This document shows positions 8,817-18,278 of a DNA stretch of 64,000 nucleotides, one piece after another; position 1 is the stretch's first letter; every line of letters starts with the position of its first letter. The position numbers were made by a program, and so were the translations under genes. The notes beneath the pieces are model-generated. The model saw nothing but the letters and a program-made list of their open reading frames with translations, was not told the origin of the DNA and did no database searches. This DNA comes from Phyllobacterium trifolii (GTDB taxonomy: Bacteria > Pseudomonadota > Alphaproteobacteria > Rhizobiales > Rhizobiaceae): contig NZ_JACHXN010000003.1 of assembly GCF_014192095.1 (NCBI RefSeq), forward strand, positions 124,001-188,000, read 5' to 3'.

Positions 8817-11110
8817 TGCCTGATCTTTTGCTCGAACTTCGCTCGGAAGAAATTCCCGCCCGAATGCAGCGCAAGGCCGCGGGCGACCTGAAAAAACTCG
8901 TGACCGATGCCTTGGTCGAGGCAGGTCTCACCTATGAGGCCGCCGGTGACTACTGGACACCGCGCCGTCTGACGCTGGACATACGTGGGCTCACGGCGCG
9001 TTCCAAGGACGTGCATGAGGATCGCAAGGGCCCGAGCGTTACCGCTCCAGATCAGGCGATTGCAGGCTTCCTGCGCTCTGCAGGCCTTGCCGATATATCC
9101 GAAGCGCACGTCCATACCGATCCAAAGAAGGGCGATTTCTACGTCGCTCATCTGACCAAGCCCGGCCGCGCCGCTGAAGAGATCATCGCAGAAATCATGC
9201 CCAGGATCATAGCCGCGTTTCCCTGGCCGAAATCCATGCGTTGGGGTAAAGCGTCGTCAACGCCCGGCAGCCTGCGCTGGGTGCGTCCGCTGCAATCGAT
9301 CGCCTGCACCTTCGGTCCCGAAACCGAAGAACCCGTTGTTGTCGATTTCGAGATCGATGGGTTACGCGCCGGCAATGTCACCTATGGCCATCGGTTTTTG
9401 AGCGACGGCCAACCGATCACCGTTCGCCGTTTCGACGACTACGTCGCCAAGCTTGAAAAAGCCAAGGTCGTTCTGGACGCGGACCGCCGCAAGGAAATCA
9501 TCCTGTCGGATGCACAGAATATCGCATTCGCGTCCGGTCTCGATCTGGTCGAAGATGATGCGCTGCTCGAAGAAGTGTCGGGCCTGGTTGAATGGCCGGT
9601 TGTGCTGATGGGCGAGTTTGAGGAAGAATTTCTGGCTATTCCACCAGAAGTCATCCGCCTGACGATCAAGACGAACCAGAAATGCTTCGTCACGCGTAAA
9701 CAGGGCGAAAGCGACAGGCTGTCCAACAAGTTCATTCTCGTCTCCAATATCGAGGCGACCGATGGCGGCCGTGAGATCGCCCACGGCAATGGCAAGGTCG
9801 TGCGTGCGCGCCTTTCCGATGCGCTGTACTTCTGGAATACCGATCAGCACGATCTGCCGGATATGCACACCCTAGCGCCTGCCGCAATCAAGTTCGATCT
9901 TGATCTCAAGAAGCCACTGGACCAGCGCATGGCGCGGCTCGATGCATTGAACGTTACCTTCCATGCCAAGCTCGGCACGCAGGGCGAACGCGTCACCCGG
10001 ATCAAGAATCTTGCGCGTGAAATCGCCCCCCTGGTTGGCGCTGATCCAGCGCTTGCAATGCGCGCCGCCGTGCTCGCGAAGGCCGATCTGACGACCGAAA
10101 TTGTCGGCGAATTTCCGGAGCTTCAGGGCGGCATGGGTCGCAAATATGCGCTGCTGCAGAAGGAGCATCCTTCCGTCGCGGCTGCTATCGAGGAACACTA
10201 CAAGCCGCAAGGTCCCTCCGATTTTGTGCCAGCCGATCCGGTTTCTGTCGCCGTTGCCCTCGCCGACAAGTTCGACACGCTTGTCGGTTTCTGGTCCATC
10301 GATGAAAAACCGACCGGCTCGAAAGATCCTTTCGCGTTGCGACGTGCAGCCCTTGGCGTCATTCGCCTGCTTCTTTCCAGCGAATGGAAAATCGAACTAT
10401 TGCCATTGTTTCAATCGGCGTTCATTCAGCTGCGCGAAGAAAAGATCGAACAGCGCATCCAGCATTTCGAGGAAGACCAGGCGGCGCAGGATACTGGCGA
10501 CGTCGACGGCGAGGAGGATGTCACCAACGCCATCTCCGGCTTCGAGAAGCGTATACGCGGCCAGCTTTCCGAGCGGTCCCAGCCCATTCTCCTCGACCTG
10601 CTCAGCTTCTTCCACGAGCGCCTGAAAGTACACCTTCGCGAACTCGGTGCGCGCCACGATCTGATCGACGCGGTGCTGACCGAAGGCGCTGACAATCTGT
10701 TGCTGATCGCGCGCCGGGTCGAAGCACTGGTGGTTTTCCTCAACACGGAAGACGGCAAGAACCTTCTTGCCGGCACCAAGCGTGCCGCCAACATCTTAAG
10801 CGCCGAGGAAAAGAAGGGAACCCCGATTTCCCCGGTTGTCGACGCCGCGCTTTTCATACTGGAAGAAGAGCGGGAGCTTTCAGCGGCGGTGAATCAAGCT
10901 GAGAGCCAGGCGGCGCAAGCGATTCAAAACGAAGACTTTTCCGACGCCATGATCGCACTTAGCGCTTTGCGTGAACCAGTTGATTCATTCTTTGAGAAAG
11001 TGCTGGTTAACGACGACAATCCGGACATCCGCGCAAACCGTCTGGCGTTGCTCTCCCGCATCAGGACAGCAACGAACACGGTCGCGGATTTCTCAAAAAT
11101 CGCGGGATAA
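8816..11110 (+). CDS. glyS: Glycyl-tRNA synthetase beta chain
   Basis: 764-residue beta subunit, which carries the tRNA-recognition and anticodon-binding regions. The N-terminus [18 protein letters not shown] and the central [12 protein letters not shown] and [15 protein letters not shown] motifs are family hallmarks. It is roughly 75 residues longer than the E. coli protein as I recall it; an acidic insertion around residues 545-575 ([20 protein letters not shown]) accounts for part. It overlaps glyQ by one nucleotide, implying coupled translation. Confidence 0.96.
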   Translation: MPDLLLELRSEEIPARMQRKAAGDLKKLVTDALVEAGLTYEAAGDYWTPRRLTLDIRGLTARSKDVHEDRKGPSVTAPDQAIAGFLRSAGLADISEAHVHTDPKKGDFYVAHLTKPGRAAEEIIAEIMPRIIAAFPWPKSMRWGKASSTPGSLRWVRPLQSIACTFGPETEEPVVVDFEIDGLRAGNVTYGHRFLSDGQPITVRRFDDYVAKLEKAKVVLDADRRKEIILSDAQNIAFASGLDLVEDDALLEEVSGLVEWPVVLMGEFEEEFLAIPPEVIRLTIKTNQKCFVTRKQGESDRLSNKFILVSNIEATDGGREIAHGNGKVVRARLSDALYFWNTDQHDLPDMHTLAPAAIKFDLDLKKPLDQRMARLDALNVTFHAKLGTQGERVTRIKNLAREIAPLVGADPALAMRAAVLAKADLTTEIVGEFPELQGGMGRKYALLQKEHPSVAAAIEEHYKPQGPSDFVPADPVSVAVALADKFDTLVGFWSIDEKPTGSKDPFALRRAALGVIRLLLSSEWKIELLPLFQSAFIQLREEKIEQRIQHFEEDQAAQDTGDVDGEEDVTNAISGFEKRIRGQLSERSQPILLDLLSFFHERLKVHLRELGARHDLIDAVLTEGADNLLLIARRVEALVVFLNTEDGKNLLAGTKRAANILSAEEKKGTPISPVVDAALFILEEERELSAAVNQAESQAAQAIQNEDFSDAMIALSALREPVDSFFEKVLVNDDNPDIRANRLALLSRIRTATNTVADFSKIAG

Positions 11111-11120
11111 CAAGAAGATA

Positions 11121-11138
11121 GGCGCTGCTGTTAGCGCC
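11121..11138 (+). terminator. Weak hairpin after glyS
   Basis: GGCGCT (11121-11126) pairs with AGCGCC (11133-11138) around a 6-nt loop, 10 nt past the glyS stop and just beyond the 3' end of the convergent secreted-protein gene. No long T tract follows on either strand, so terminator function is only suggested. Confidence 0.3.
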
Positions 11139-11141
11139 CGT

Positions 11142-11519
11142 CTATTGCACGCCGGCGCGCAGCGGTGTTTCGCCAACATCGGCGATTACCTTTGCTGGAG
11201 CGGGCTGGCCGGGTTGCACAAGCGGCGCTGCATTGGCGGCCATCATCGAGTCGGATTGTGTACCATTGCCCTGCAGACGCGCCATATACTGGCGCGACCG
11301 TTCGCGCCGTTCAGCATAAGCTTTCAGCTTGGCTGCCTCTTTTGCCTTTTGCGCCAGGCAAGGCGAGCAGATCGGATTGCCGTTTGCATCGAAGCTGTCA
11401 TAGCCGACATATGAGACGGAATTTGGCTTGGCCGACCCGCTGACTTCGTCGATCGAGCCAGCTTGGGCGGATACCGAGAATAGCGCAATGGTCGTTGCGG
11501 CAATGATTTGGCGAAGCAT
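11142..11519 (-). CDS. Secreted protein of unknown function with a CxxC motif
   Basis: 125 residues with a signal peptide at 1-20 (ending SAQA). The mature part contains DANGNPICSPCLAQKAKEAA, placing a CSPC pair in front of a charged helix, and then a Pro/Ala/Gln-rich tail. The CxxC pair could form a disulfide in the periplasm or bind a metal; nothing else identifies a family. It converges on glyS. I do not recognise the gene; the signal peptide and good coding character make it likely real. Confidence 0.7.
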   Translation of the reverse strand: MLRQIIAATTIALFSVSAQAGSIDEVSGSAKPNSVSYVGYDSFDANGNPICSPCLAQKAKEAAKLKAYAERRERSRQYMARLQGNGTQSDSMMAANAAPLVQPGQPAPAKVIADVGETPLRAGVQ

Positions 11520-11690
11520 GGCAAACCCGTCCCTGTTCTTTTCTTGGCCGACTGTTAACAGCGATTTATTGCCAAGCCTTGTTCAGGATGGATTCAATTT
11601 TATGCATGATGTCATTCGGCGTGTTCATCAGCATATACTTGCAGCAAGTGTTCTCCATCGTGTAGGCAATGCTCGCGATCGGAGACAGCT

Positions 11691-12683
11691 TTGGCACTCA
11701 TCCTTGCGGCAGACGAACCAGCAATCGAGACGGCAGCCTCCACGCTTGCCGAAGGCAAGCTCGTCGCTATTCCTACCGAAACCGTTTATGGGCTCGCGGC
11801 CGATGCCACCAATGGCGATGCGGTGGCCAGAATTTTCGAAGCGAAGGGCAGGCCGCATTTCAACCCTCTGATTTGTCATGTCTCCGATATCGCCATGGCG
11901 GAACGCTACGCCCTGATCGATCCTCTATCGCGGAGCTTGATCGATGCGTTCTGGCCCGGTCCGCTTACGCTGGTCCTTCCCCTGAAACAGGATGCCGGAA
12001 TTCATCCCCTCGTGACGGCTGGATTGGACACCATAGCCCTGCGGATGCCGCGCGGGATTGCCGGAAAGATCATCGCGAAACTCGATGGGCCCCTCGCGGC
12101 TCCGAGCGCCAATACGTCCGGAAAGATCAGCGGCACGAGTGCTGAAGCCGTCGCCGACGATCTTGGTCAAAAGATTGCGCTCATCCTCGATGCCGGGCCA
12201 TCGGAAGTCGGACTGGAATCGACGATCGTCAAAGTGCACGGGGATGCAGTTTTGTTGTTGCGTCCGGGCGGGCTTGCTGCCGAAGACATAGAGGCCGTTA
12301 TCGGCCGCAAGCTGGAACGCCTGGATCAGCGTGCCGCCATTCAGGCGCCGGGCATGATGACGTCGCATTATGCGCCGTCGGCGAGCGTCCGGCTCAATGT
12401 GCATGAGGTGCGGGAAGGGGAGTGCCTGCTTGCTTTCGGTCCGGTGCGTGCCATGGACGTGGAACTTGCTTCGGCCAGCCTCAACCTCAGCGAGACCGGT
12501 AATTTGCGCGAGGCCGCTGCCAACCTTTTCGACTTCATGAAACGCCTAGACAGCCTCGGCGGCACGGTGATCGCTGTTGAGCCTATTCCCTTTAACGGAC
12601 TGGGCGAAGCCATCAATGACCGGCTCGTGCGTGCTGCCGCGCCCCGCTCGCTTTCGACTGACGAGATGGAACAGATAAAATGA
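11691..12683 (+). CDS. tsaC: L-threonylcarbamoyladenylate synthase, Sua5 type
   Basis: Makes threonylcarbamoyl-AMP from Thr, bicarbonate and ATP for the universal t6A37 tRNA modification. The N-terminal YrdC domain (about 1-205) has IPTETVYGLAADA, the KGRP motif and SANTSG; the C-terminal portion with APGMMTSHYAPSA (about 220-235) is the extra Sua5 domain, so this is the long 330-residue form. Start is TTG 11691 with GGAGA six nucleotides upstream. It overlaps the downstream FAD oxidoreductase gene by ATGA. Confidence 0.93.
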   Translation: MALILAADEPAIETAASTLAEGKLVAIPTETVYGLAADATNGDAVARIFEAKGRPHFNPLICHVSDIAMAERYALIDPLSRSLIDAFWPGPLTLVLPLKQDAGIHPLVTAGLDTIALRMPRGIAGKIIAKLDGPLAAPSANTSGKISGTSAEAVADDLGQKIALILDAGPSEVGLESTIVKVHGDAVLLLRPGGLAAEDIEAVIGRKLERLDQRAAIQAPGMMTSHYAPSASVRLNVHEVREGECLLAFGPVRAMDVELASASLNLSETGNLREAAANLFDFMKRLDSLGGTVIAVEPIPFNGLGEAINDRLVRAAAPRSLSTDEMEQIK

Positions 12684-14095
12684 CCCTGACACTGGAATTG
12701 ATCGAACGCTTTACGGCGATTGTCGGTGAGAAATATGCGCTGCGCGATAAACAGGACGTTGAACCTTATCTCGTGGAGCCACGCGACAAGTTCGGTGGCA
12801 AGACATCGTTGGTGTTACGTCCGGCGCAGGTTGAAGAAGTTTCGGCCATTCTCAAACTGGCAACTGAAACCGGCACGGCCATTATTCCCCAAGGCGGCAA
12901 TACGGGCCTTGTGGGGGGGCAGGTACCTGATGAAAGCGGCAACCAGATCATCCTGTCGCTATCCCGGTTAAACGCAATTCGTTCCATCGACACATCGGGC
13001 AACCTTGCCATCATCGAGGCCGGCGTCGTCTTGCAAAAGTTGCAGGAAGCGGCCGAACAGGCTGGCCGCTTATTTCCCCTATCACTCGGCTCGGAGGGCT
13101 CGTGCCAGATTGGCGGCAATCTCTCGTCCAATGCTGGTGGAACCGCTGTACTGGCCTACGGAAACACGCGCGAACTCTGTCTTGGGGTGGAGGTTGTGCT
13201 TCCCACGGGCGAAATCCTGAACGATCTTCGAACCGTCAAGAAAGACAATACCGGCTATGATCTGAAAGATCTTTTTATCGGCGCGGAAGGTACACTCGGC
13301 GTGATCACCGCCGCGGTCATGAAGCTTTTTCCGCTGCCGAAGGGCAAGGGCGTCGCCTATGCAGGCCTTGCCAGTCCGGGTGATGCATTGAAGCTTTTGA
13401 GCCTCGCACAGACCCATGCGGGGTCGTCCTTGACTGGCTTCGAACTGATGCCACGTATCGGCGTGGAGTTTTCAGTCGCCCATACCGATGGCGTGCGCGA
13501 CCCGCTGCAACAGCCGCACAACTGGTATGTGCTGATCGATATTTCCTCGTCGCGTTCGGTTGAGGACGCTCGCGAGACCATCGAAACCATTTTGACCGAG
13601 GCGTTCGAAGCCGGTCTCGTCGAAGACGCAACGATTGCGGAAAGTACGGCGCAGGAGAAATCATTCTGGCACATGCGGGAGGCTATGTCCGACGCCCAAA
13701 AGCCGGAAGGCGGCTCAATCAAGCATGATATTTCCGTTCCGGTTGCTCGTATTCCTGACTTCATCGCCGAGGCTGACGCCGCCGTTCTCGATCTCATCCC
13801 GGGCGCACGCATCGTTTCCTTCGGCCACATGGGTGATGGCAACTTGCACTATAATATTTCCCAGCCGGTAGGCGCCGACAAGCAGGCGTTTCTCGATCGG
13901 TGGGTCGAAGTCAACAAGCGCGTCCACGATATCGTCCGTGCCTATGGAGGTTCGATCTCCGCAGAGCACGGCATTGGCCAGTTGAAGCGCAAGGAGCTTG
14001 CCGAGACGAAATCCCCGGTAGCGCTCGATCTCATGCGCCGGATCAAGAAATCCTTCGATCCGGCGGGTATCATGAACCCCGGAAAAGTCATTTAG
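12680..14095 (+). CDS. FAD-binding oxidoreductase (D-2-hydroxyacid dehydrogenase type)
   Basis: 471-residue flavoprotein of the VAO/GlcD family that oxidises D-2-hydroxy acids (D-lactate, D-2-hydroxyglutarate or glycolate). The FAD-binding PP-loop is IPQGGNTGLVGGQ (about 69-81), with LGSEGSCQIGGNLSSNAGG further on; the C-terminal cap has FGHMGDGNLHYNIS and SAEHGIGQLKR, the metal-ligand motifs of D-2-hydroxyglutarate dehydrogenase-like enzymes. Exact substrate cannot be told. Translationally coupled to tsaC by a 4-nt overlap. Confidence 0.9.
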   Translation: MTLTLELIERFTAIVGEKYALRDKQDVEPYLVEPRDKFGGKTSLVLRPAQVEEVSAILKLATETGTAIIPQGGNTGLVGGQVPDESGNQIILSLSRLNAIRSIDTSGNLAIIEAGVVLQKLQEAAEQAGRLFPLSLGSEGSCQIGGNLSSNAGGTAVLAYGNTRELCLGVEVVLPTGEILNDLRTVKKDNTGYDLKDLFIGAEGTLGVITAAVMKLFPLPKGKGVAYAGLASPGDALKLLSLAQTHAGSSLTGFELMPRIGVEFSVAHTDGVRDPLQQPHNWYVLIDISSSRSVEDARETIETILTEAFEAGLVEDATIAESTAQEKSFWHMREAMSDAQKPEGGSIKHDISVPVARIPDFIAEADAAVLDLIPGARIVSFGHMGDGNLHYNISQPVGADKQAFLDRWVEVNKRVHDIVRAYGGSISAEHGIGQLKRKELAETKSPVALDLMRRIKKSFDPAGIMNPGKVI

Positions 14096-14121
14096 GACTG
14101 CAGCGAGCTTGCATGTCTATT

Positions 14122-14249
14122 GTGCGTGGTTCGACGGGGCTCACCATGAGGGGACTTGGTGGCCTGTAGGGATAATCACTACCATTGCAGAATGTGGCTC
14201 CCTGCAATCAATCCATCTCCCTCATGGTGAGCCCCGTCGAACCACGCAC
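14122..14249 (-). repeat. Palindromic mosaic repeat, partial copy 1
   Basis: Perfect 29-nt inverted repeat: GTGCGTGGTTCGACGGGG at the start of the left arm (14122-14150) mirrors the right arm 14221-14249. The interior on the minus strand carries GATTGCAGGGAGCCACA, shared with copies 2 and 3. It lacks the extra module of the other copies. The gap 14096-14474 holds this element, and otherwise only the leader of the DUF6101 gene with no recognisable feature. Confidence 0.85.
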
Positions 14250-14474
14250 GATCTTCGTGCAAACCAATTGTTCACGGCTGTTACCAAAACCTTGGTGCTG
14301 GTTGGGTTTCGATAACCATTCCACCTAATCAGAAAGAGTTAACCCCGTTCGTTAAGCGGGATTGGGAGAGTTGGCGCCTATTGTTGCCCTAACGAGACCG
14401 GAAAATGGTCCGCACTACAGGGAAATACAGGGAAGACCGGAAAACCGGCTCTCAGGATTGACAGAAGGCGTCAC

Positions 14475-15047
14475 ATGAAGAAAACCGGAGCCAAGCCGGT
14501 TTGGGCAGGTCGGGAATTCCGGCTTGACCCATTCCATCTGCCACAGACGGTCACCTACGCCACGCGCGACGACCGTGACGATATCACTTTCACGCTGCAC
14601 GAACGCGGCGCGGTGGTGAAGCGGCTGCTGCCGGCAAGTCATCTGCCCGTTTCGCTCGCCTTACCCGCCTGCGCCTTTCTTGGCGTCACAGCGCGCGCAG
14701 CCGAAGACGACATTGGGGATATCACGGTAACTCTGGAACTTATGCACACGGACCCGCATCTCTCTGTGCCGTTGCTGGTTGCGCATGATCTCAACGATAT
14801 CGCTGCGGATTGGCGTGCCTGGTCGGCCCTGTTCAAACTGCCGATGATGCTGGTCGAGGAAGACGGTGTCGCACGGCAGCTGGAACAGAGCATCGGGCCG
14901 GTTGCTGTTGCAGCGCCAAAAGAGCGCCGTCAGGGCCGCGAGCCGCGCCGTCGTCGTCCGCGCTTTCTTGCCCGTCGCAAGATGGGTGATCTTGGCCTGC
15001 GGCTCGTGATTGGTGGCGAGGAGATCATCGCTCAGGGCGGGAAGTAA
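14475..15047 (+). CDS. DUF6101 family protein
   Basis: 190 residues. The pattern FRLDPFHLPQTVTY near the N-terminus, LPVSLALPACAFLGV near residues 57-71, and the basic C-terminus (RRRRPRFLARRKMG) match the alphaproteobacterial DUF6101 family found beside ubiA and purD in related genomes. No catalytic motif or membrane segment is seen; cytoplasmic, function unknown. The start is supported by AGAAGG a few bases upstream. Confidence 0.8.
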   Translation: MKKTGAKPVWAGREFRLDPFHLPQTVTYATRDDRDDITFTLHERGAVVKRLLPASHLPVSLALPACAFLGVTARAAEDDIGDITVTLELMHTDPHLSVPLLVAHDLNDIAADWRAWSALFKLPMMLVEEDGVARQLEQSIGPVAVAAPKERRQGREPRRRRPRFLARRKMGDLGLRLVIGGEEIIAQGGK

Positions 15048-15068
15048 CCGACTGAAAAGCGCCTAGGT

Positions 15069-15399
15069 GGGGATAAGTTTGGGTATAAATTTAAAATACC
15101 CCTCCCTGTTGCGCAGCCTCTTCCGGGGCGAGCCACTGGTCTCGCCCGCCTTCGGCCCCCACAAGGGGGAGGGTAAGAGATACTTTGCTGTCGGTGCTGA
15201 TGCCGGATGGCAGTGCTGCTGTGCGTGGTTCGACAAGCTCACCATGAGGGAGGTGGGTTGATTGCAGGGAGCCAGAAACAGCAACGTTGATGCCTGTCGC
15301 GACGTGGCCGGTTATCGTGCAGCCCACCCAATTCCCTCATGGTGAGCTTGTCGAACCACGCACAGCAGCATTGCCATCGGCAAATCAGCAGCCTCGGAC
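15069..15399 (+). repeat. Composite mosaic repeat, full copy 2
   Basis: Two modules. Module A (15069-15194) runs from GGGGATAAGTTTGGGT to AAGAGATACTTTGCTGTCGG. The palindromic module follows, with perfect 38-nt arms at 15214-15251 and 15333-15370 and flanks extending to about 15399. The same composite appears in opposite orientation at 48421-48724. No ORF in it looks genuine. Confidence 0.85.
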
Positions 15400-15865
15400 G
15401 AAATAATCGTGGCCATTTATCCAACACCTCCAAACCTCGGTTATTCTATCCCCGTCCTTTCCATGGGGAGCTGCTTCCGGAGCCGTTCGAAAGTGGGGAA
15501 GGACGGCGTGTCAGCAGGCGGGCAACGGACCCAAGCGCTGGCCGACCTGTTCGTCTTCGGAGGTCAGCCTGCGCATTTTAGGCAGATATTGCCTCTGTTG
15601 TTGACGCCAACGCCAATCGTGCGGACACTGCACCGACGGCGACGATGGGCCCGGACTCCAGGCGTTCATCCACTCGCCCCGCGGAACAAGCAGAAGCTGG
15701 TCGGCAGGGGGAAAACGTTAGCGGGCGGTCTTCGGATCGCACTACTTATCTACCAAGACGCGCTTCGACGACCGCCCGTCTTCCCACAATGCAAACAATG
15801 GCCAGACGCAAAAGCGGGCGTGGCAAGGGGGAAGCACACCCGGGTCTTTGAAATCATAATGAAGC
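15400..15865. other. Unexplained non-coding stretch before the ubiA 3' end
   Basis: About 466 bp without a convincing gene. Open frames exist on both strands, but none resembles a protein family or has a good ribosome-binding site. I compared it by eye with SRP RNA, 6S RNA, tmRNA and RNase P RNA consensus elements and saw no match. It contains a 9-bp inverted repeat, CGGGCGGTC (15722-15730) and GACCGCCCG (15780-15788). It could be a decayed gene or an untranslated RNA. Confidence 0.5.
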
Positions 15866-16861
15866 TCAGAACAGCGGTTTCACCACCGTCCACAACCCAC
15901 CGAACACGAGGCCGAGAAAGATCAGCCAGCCAACCACGGTATTCGACTTGAACAGCCTCAGGCATTCGTTCGGATTATCGATGTCGAGTGTCATGATCTG
16001 GCGATACATATGCGCGCCCGCAGCCAGCAGTCCGGCAACCGCGGGCATCGGAACCTCCGCCACGGCAAAGGCTCCAAGAAAGAGGGCCAATGCGCCGCCA
16101 TAAAGCACGATCAGCGCTTCTCGCGTGCGGCTACCGAACAGTCTGGCGGTTGAATGCACGCCAACCAGCGCGTCATCTTCCTTGTCCTGGTGGGCGTAGA
16201 TCGTGTCATAGCCGATGACCCAAAGGATCGATCCGGCATAAAGCAGGACAGCTGGCCAGTCGAGCGAACCAAAGTGCGCGGACCATCCCACAAGCGCCCC
16301 CCAGGAAAAGGCAAGTCCCAGAACAAGTTGTGGCCAGTTGGTTATTCGTTTCATGAAAGGATAGATCGCGACGATAACCAATGATCCGATGGCAAGGACT
16401 ACCGTGAACAGGTTGAACTGCACCACGACTGCCAACCCCACAAACGCCTGAAGAACGAGAAAAATCTTGGCCTGTCTGCGGGTCACCTGACCCGACGGAA
16501 GCGGCCGCGAACGCGTTCGTGCAACCTTGTTGTCGATATCTTCGTCGGCGAGGTCATTATAGGTGCACCCTGCACCCCGCATGGCGATAGCGCCAATCAG
16601 AAAGAGCACCAAATGATAGGGTGAAGGCAGCACCGACCAGAGCGGAGCGCCGACCTTTGCACCCGCAGCTGCCGCGAGGGCCGTCGCCCACCAGCACGGC
16701 CATAGCAGGAGCCACCAACCGATTGGCCGGTCCCAACGTGCCAGCTGCGCATAGGGCCAAAGCCAGTTCGGCAATGTCCGGTAGACCCAATGACCTGACG
16801 GTGCATCGAAAACCCTGCCGCGGGCCTGGGTAGACTGGATGATGTCTTTTTCTGAAGTCAT
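15866..16861 (-). CDS. ubiA: 4-hydroxybenzoate polyprenyltransferase
   Basis: Integral membrane enzyme that attaches the polyprenyl chain to 4-hydroxybenzoate in ubiquinone synthesis. 331 residues with many hydrophobic helices and both Asp-rich motifs: GAGCTYNDLADEDID (about 96-110) and GYDTIYAHQDKEDD (about 217-230). The chain would come from the polyprenyl synthase at 4825. It diverges from purD and its 3' side faces the unexplained stretch 15400-15865. Confidence 0.96.
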   Translation of the reverse strand: MTSEKDIIQSTQARGRVFDAPSGHWVYRTLPNWLWPYAQLARWDRPIGWWLLLWPCWWATALAAAAGAKVGAPLWSVLPSPYHLVLFLIGAIAMRGAGCTYNDLADEDIDNKVARTRSRPLPSGQVTRRQAKIFLVLQAFVGLAVVVQFNLFTVVLAIGSLVIVAIYPFMKRITNWPQLVLGLAFSWGALVGWSAHFGSLDWPAVLLYAGSILWVIGYDTIYAHQDKEDDALVGVHSTARLFGSRTREALIVLYGGALALFLGAFAVAEVPMPAVAGLLAAGAHMYRQIMTLDIDNPNECLRLFKSNTVVGWLIFLGLVFGGLWTVVKPLF

Positions 16862-16997
16862 GCTTTGACCTTGCAGCGCTGGGCAATACAGTCAAGCGGT
16901 TTAGGCAGTTTTTCAGGGCAAATCCATGGTGCGCGCTTGACCCTGAGAGCATCACACCATACCGAGACGACAGTTTTCAAAGCGGAGCTCAAATTCG

Positions 16998-18278
16998 ATG
17001 AACGTCTTGCTGATAGGTTCGGGTGGCCGCGAACACGCCTTGGCCTGGAAGATCGCCGCCTCGCCGGTGTTGTCGAAGCTCTATTGCGCGCCCGGTAATC
17101 CAGGCATTGCAAGCGTTGCGGAATGCGTTGCACTCGATCCGGCAGACCACGATGCCATTATTGCCTTCTGCCAGAAAAGGTCGATCGATTTCGTTGTCGT
17201 GGGCCCGGAGGCCCCTTTGGTCGCCGGTATCGCCGACGATCTTCGCGCCGCCGGGATTTCGGTATTCGGTCCTTCAAAGGCTGCCGCACGTCTCGAAGGT
17301 TCGAAAGGCTTCACCAAGGACCTTTGCGCCCAGTTCGATATTCCTACCGGCAGGTATCAGCGTTTCACTCAGGCTGATGCAGCCAAGGCCTATATCCGGC
17401 AGGAAGGCGTGCCGATCGTGGTCAAAGCCGACGGGCTCGCGGCGGGCAAGGGCGTGGTCGTCGCGTTCGAACTTCAGGAAGCGCTCGATGCTGTGGATGC
17501 CTGCTTCGAAGGTGCATTCGGCGGAGCTGGTGCCGAAGTCGTCGTGGAGGAATATCTCGAGGGCGAAGAGGCCAGTTTCTTTTGCCTGTGCGATGGCAAG
17601 ACAGCGCTCCCCTTCGGCACCGCCCAGGACCACAAGCGTGTCGGCGATGGGGATACAGGTGCCAACACTGGCGGCATGGGGGCCTATTCGCCAGCCCCGG
17701 TGATGACGCAGGCGATCATCGACCTCACCATGCGTGATCTGATCGAACCGACGATGCGCGGTATGGCCGAGATCGGCGCGCCCTTCAGCGGTGTATTGTT
17801 TGCTGGCCTGATGATCACCAGCGCCGGACCGAAACTGATTGAATACAACACGCGGTTTGGCGATCCGGAGACACAGGTGCTGATGTTGCGCCTGAAGGAT
17901 GATCTGTTGCTGCTGCTGAAGGCCGCGGCTGACGGCGCGCTCGATCAGATGTCCGTTCGCTGGAATGACGATCCGGCGCTGACCGTGGTCATGGCCGCCA
18001 AAGGCTACCCGGCGGCACCGGAAAAAGGCAGCGTAATCAGAGGCGTTGACGCCGCCGGCGATGATGAAAACGTCGAGATTTTCCACGCGGGAACTGCGGA
18101 CAGGAATGGTGAATTGATCGCCAATGGCGGCCGGGTTCTAAACGTCACGGCAAGCGGCAAGACGGTTCAGGAAGCGCAGAAGGCAGCCTATGCCGCAATT
18201 GCGAAGATCGATTGGCCGGAGGGTTTTTACCGCCATGATATTGGCTGGCGCGCCATCGAACGTGAAAAGGCGCTATAG
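16998..18278 (+). CDS. purD: Phosphoribosylamine-glycine ligase
   Basis: GAR synthetase, second step of de novo purine synthesis: ATP-dependent joining of glycine to phosphoribosylamine. 426 residues, normal length. The N-terminus [18 protein letters not shown] is diagnostic, the ATP-grasp region has [13 protein letters not shown] and [17 protein letters not shown], and [14 protein letters not shown] carries metal ligands. Its 3' end overlaps that of the convergent GH25 gene by 6 nt. Confidence 0.97.
   Translation: MNVLLIGSGGREHALAWKIAASPVLSKLYCAPGNPGIASVAECVALDPADHDAIIAFCQKRSIDFVVVGPEAPLVAGIADDLRAAGISVFGPSKAAARLEGSKGFTKDLCAQFDIPTGRYQRFTQADAAKAYIRQEGVPIVVKADGLAAGKGVVVAFELQEALDAVDACFEGAFGGAGAEVVVEEYLEGEEASFFCLCDGKTALPFGTAQDHKRVGDGDTGANTGGMGAYSPAPVMTQAIIDLTMRDLIEPTMRGMAEIGAPFSGVLFAGLMITSAGPKLIEYNTRFGDPETQVLMLRLKDDLLLLLKAAADGALDQMSVRWNDDPALTVVMAAKGYPAAPEKGSVIRGVDAAGDDENVEIFHAGTADRNGELIANGGRVLNVTASGKTVQEAQKAAYAAIAKIDWPEGFYRHDIGWRAIEREKAL

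Noticed and set aside
14122-14249. CRISPR-like repeats
   Set aside because: The repeated sequences are inverted arms of palindromes, not direct repeats with regular spacers, and no cas gene is present.
14340-14365. Possible CtrA box upstream of the DUF6101 gene
   Set aside because: The two TTAA half-sites are separated by nine bases rather than seven.
15400-15865. Possible SRP RNA, 6S RNA, tmRNA or RNase P RNA
   Set aside because: A CTGCTTCCGG string recalls the SRP RNA loop, but the full conserved loop and flanking helices are missing; no other RNA consensus matched.
15409-15951. Plus-strand frame of 180 codons in the gap before ubiA
   Set aside because: Pro/Arg-rich, no ribosome-binding site, no recognisable domain, and it runs into the antisense of ubiA.
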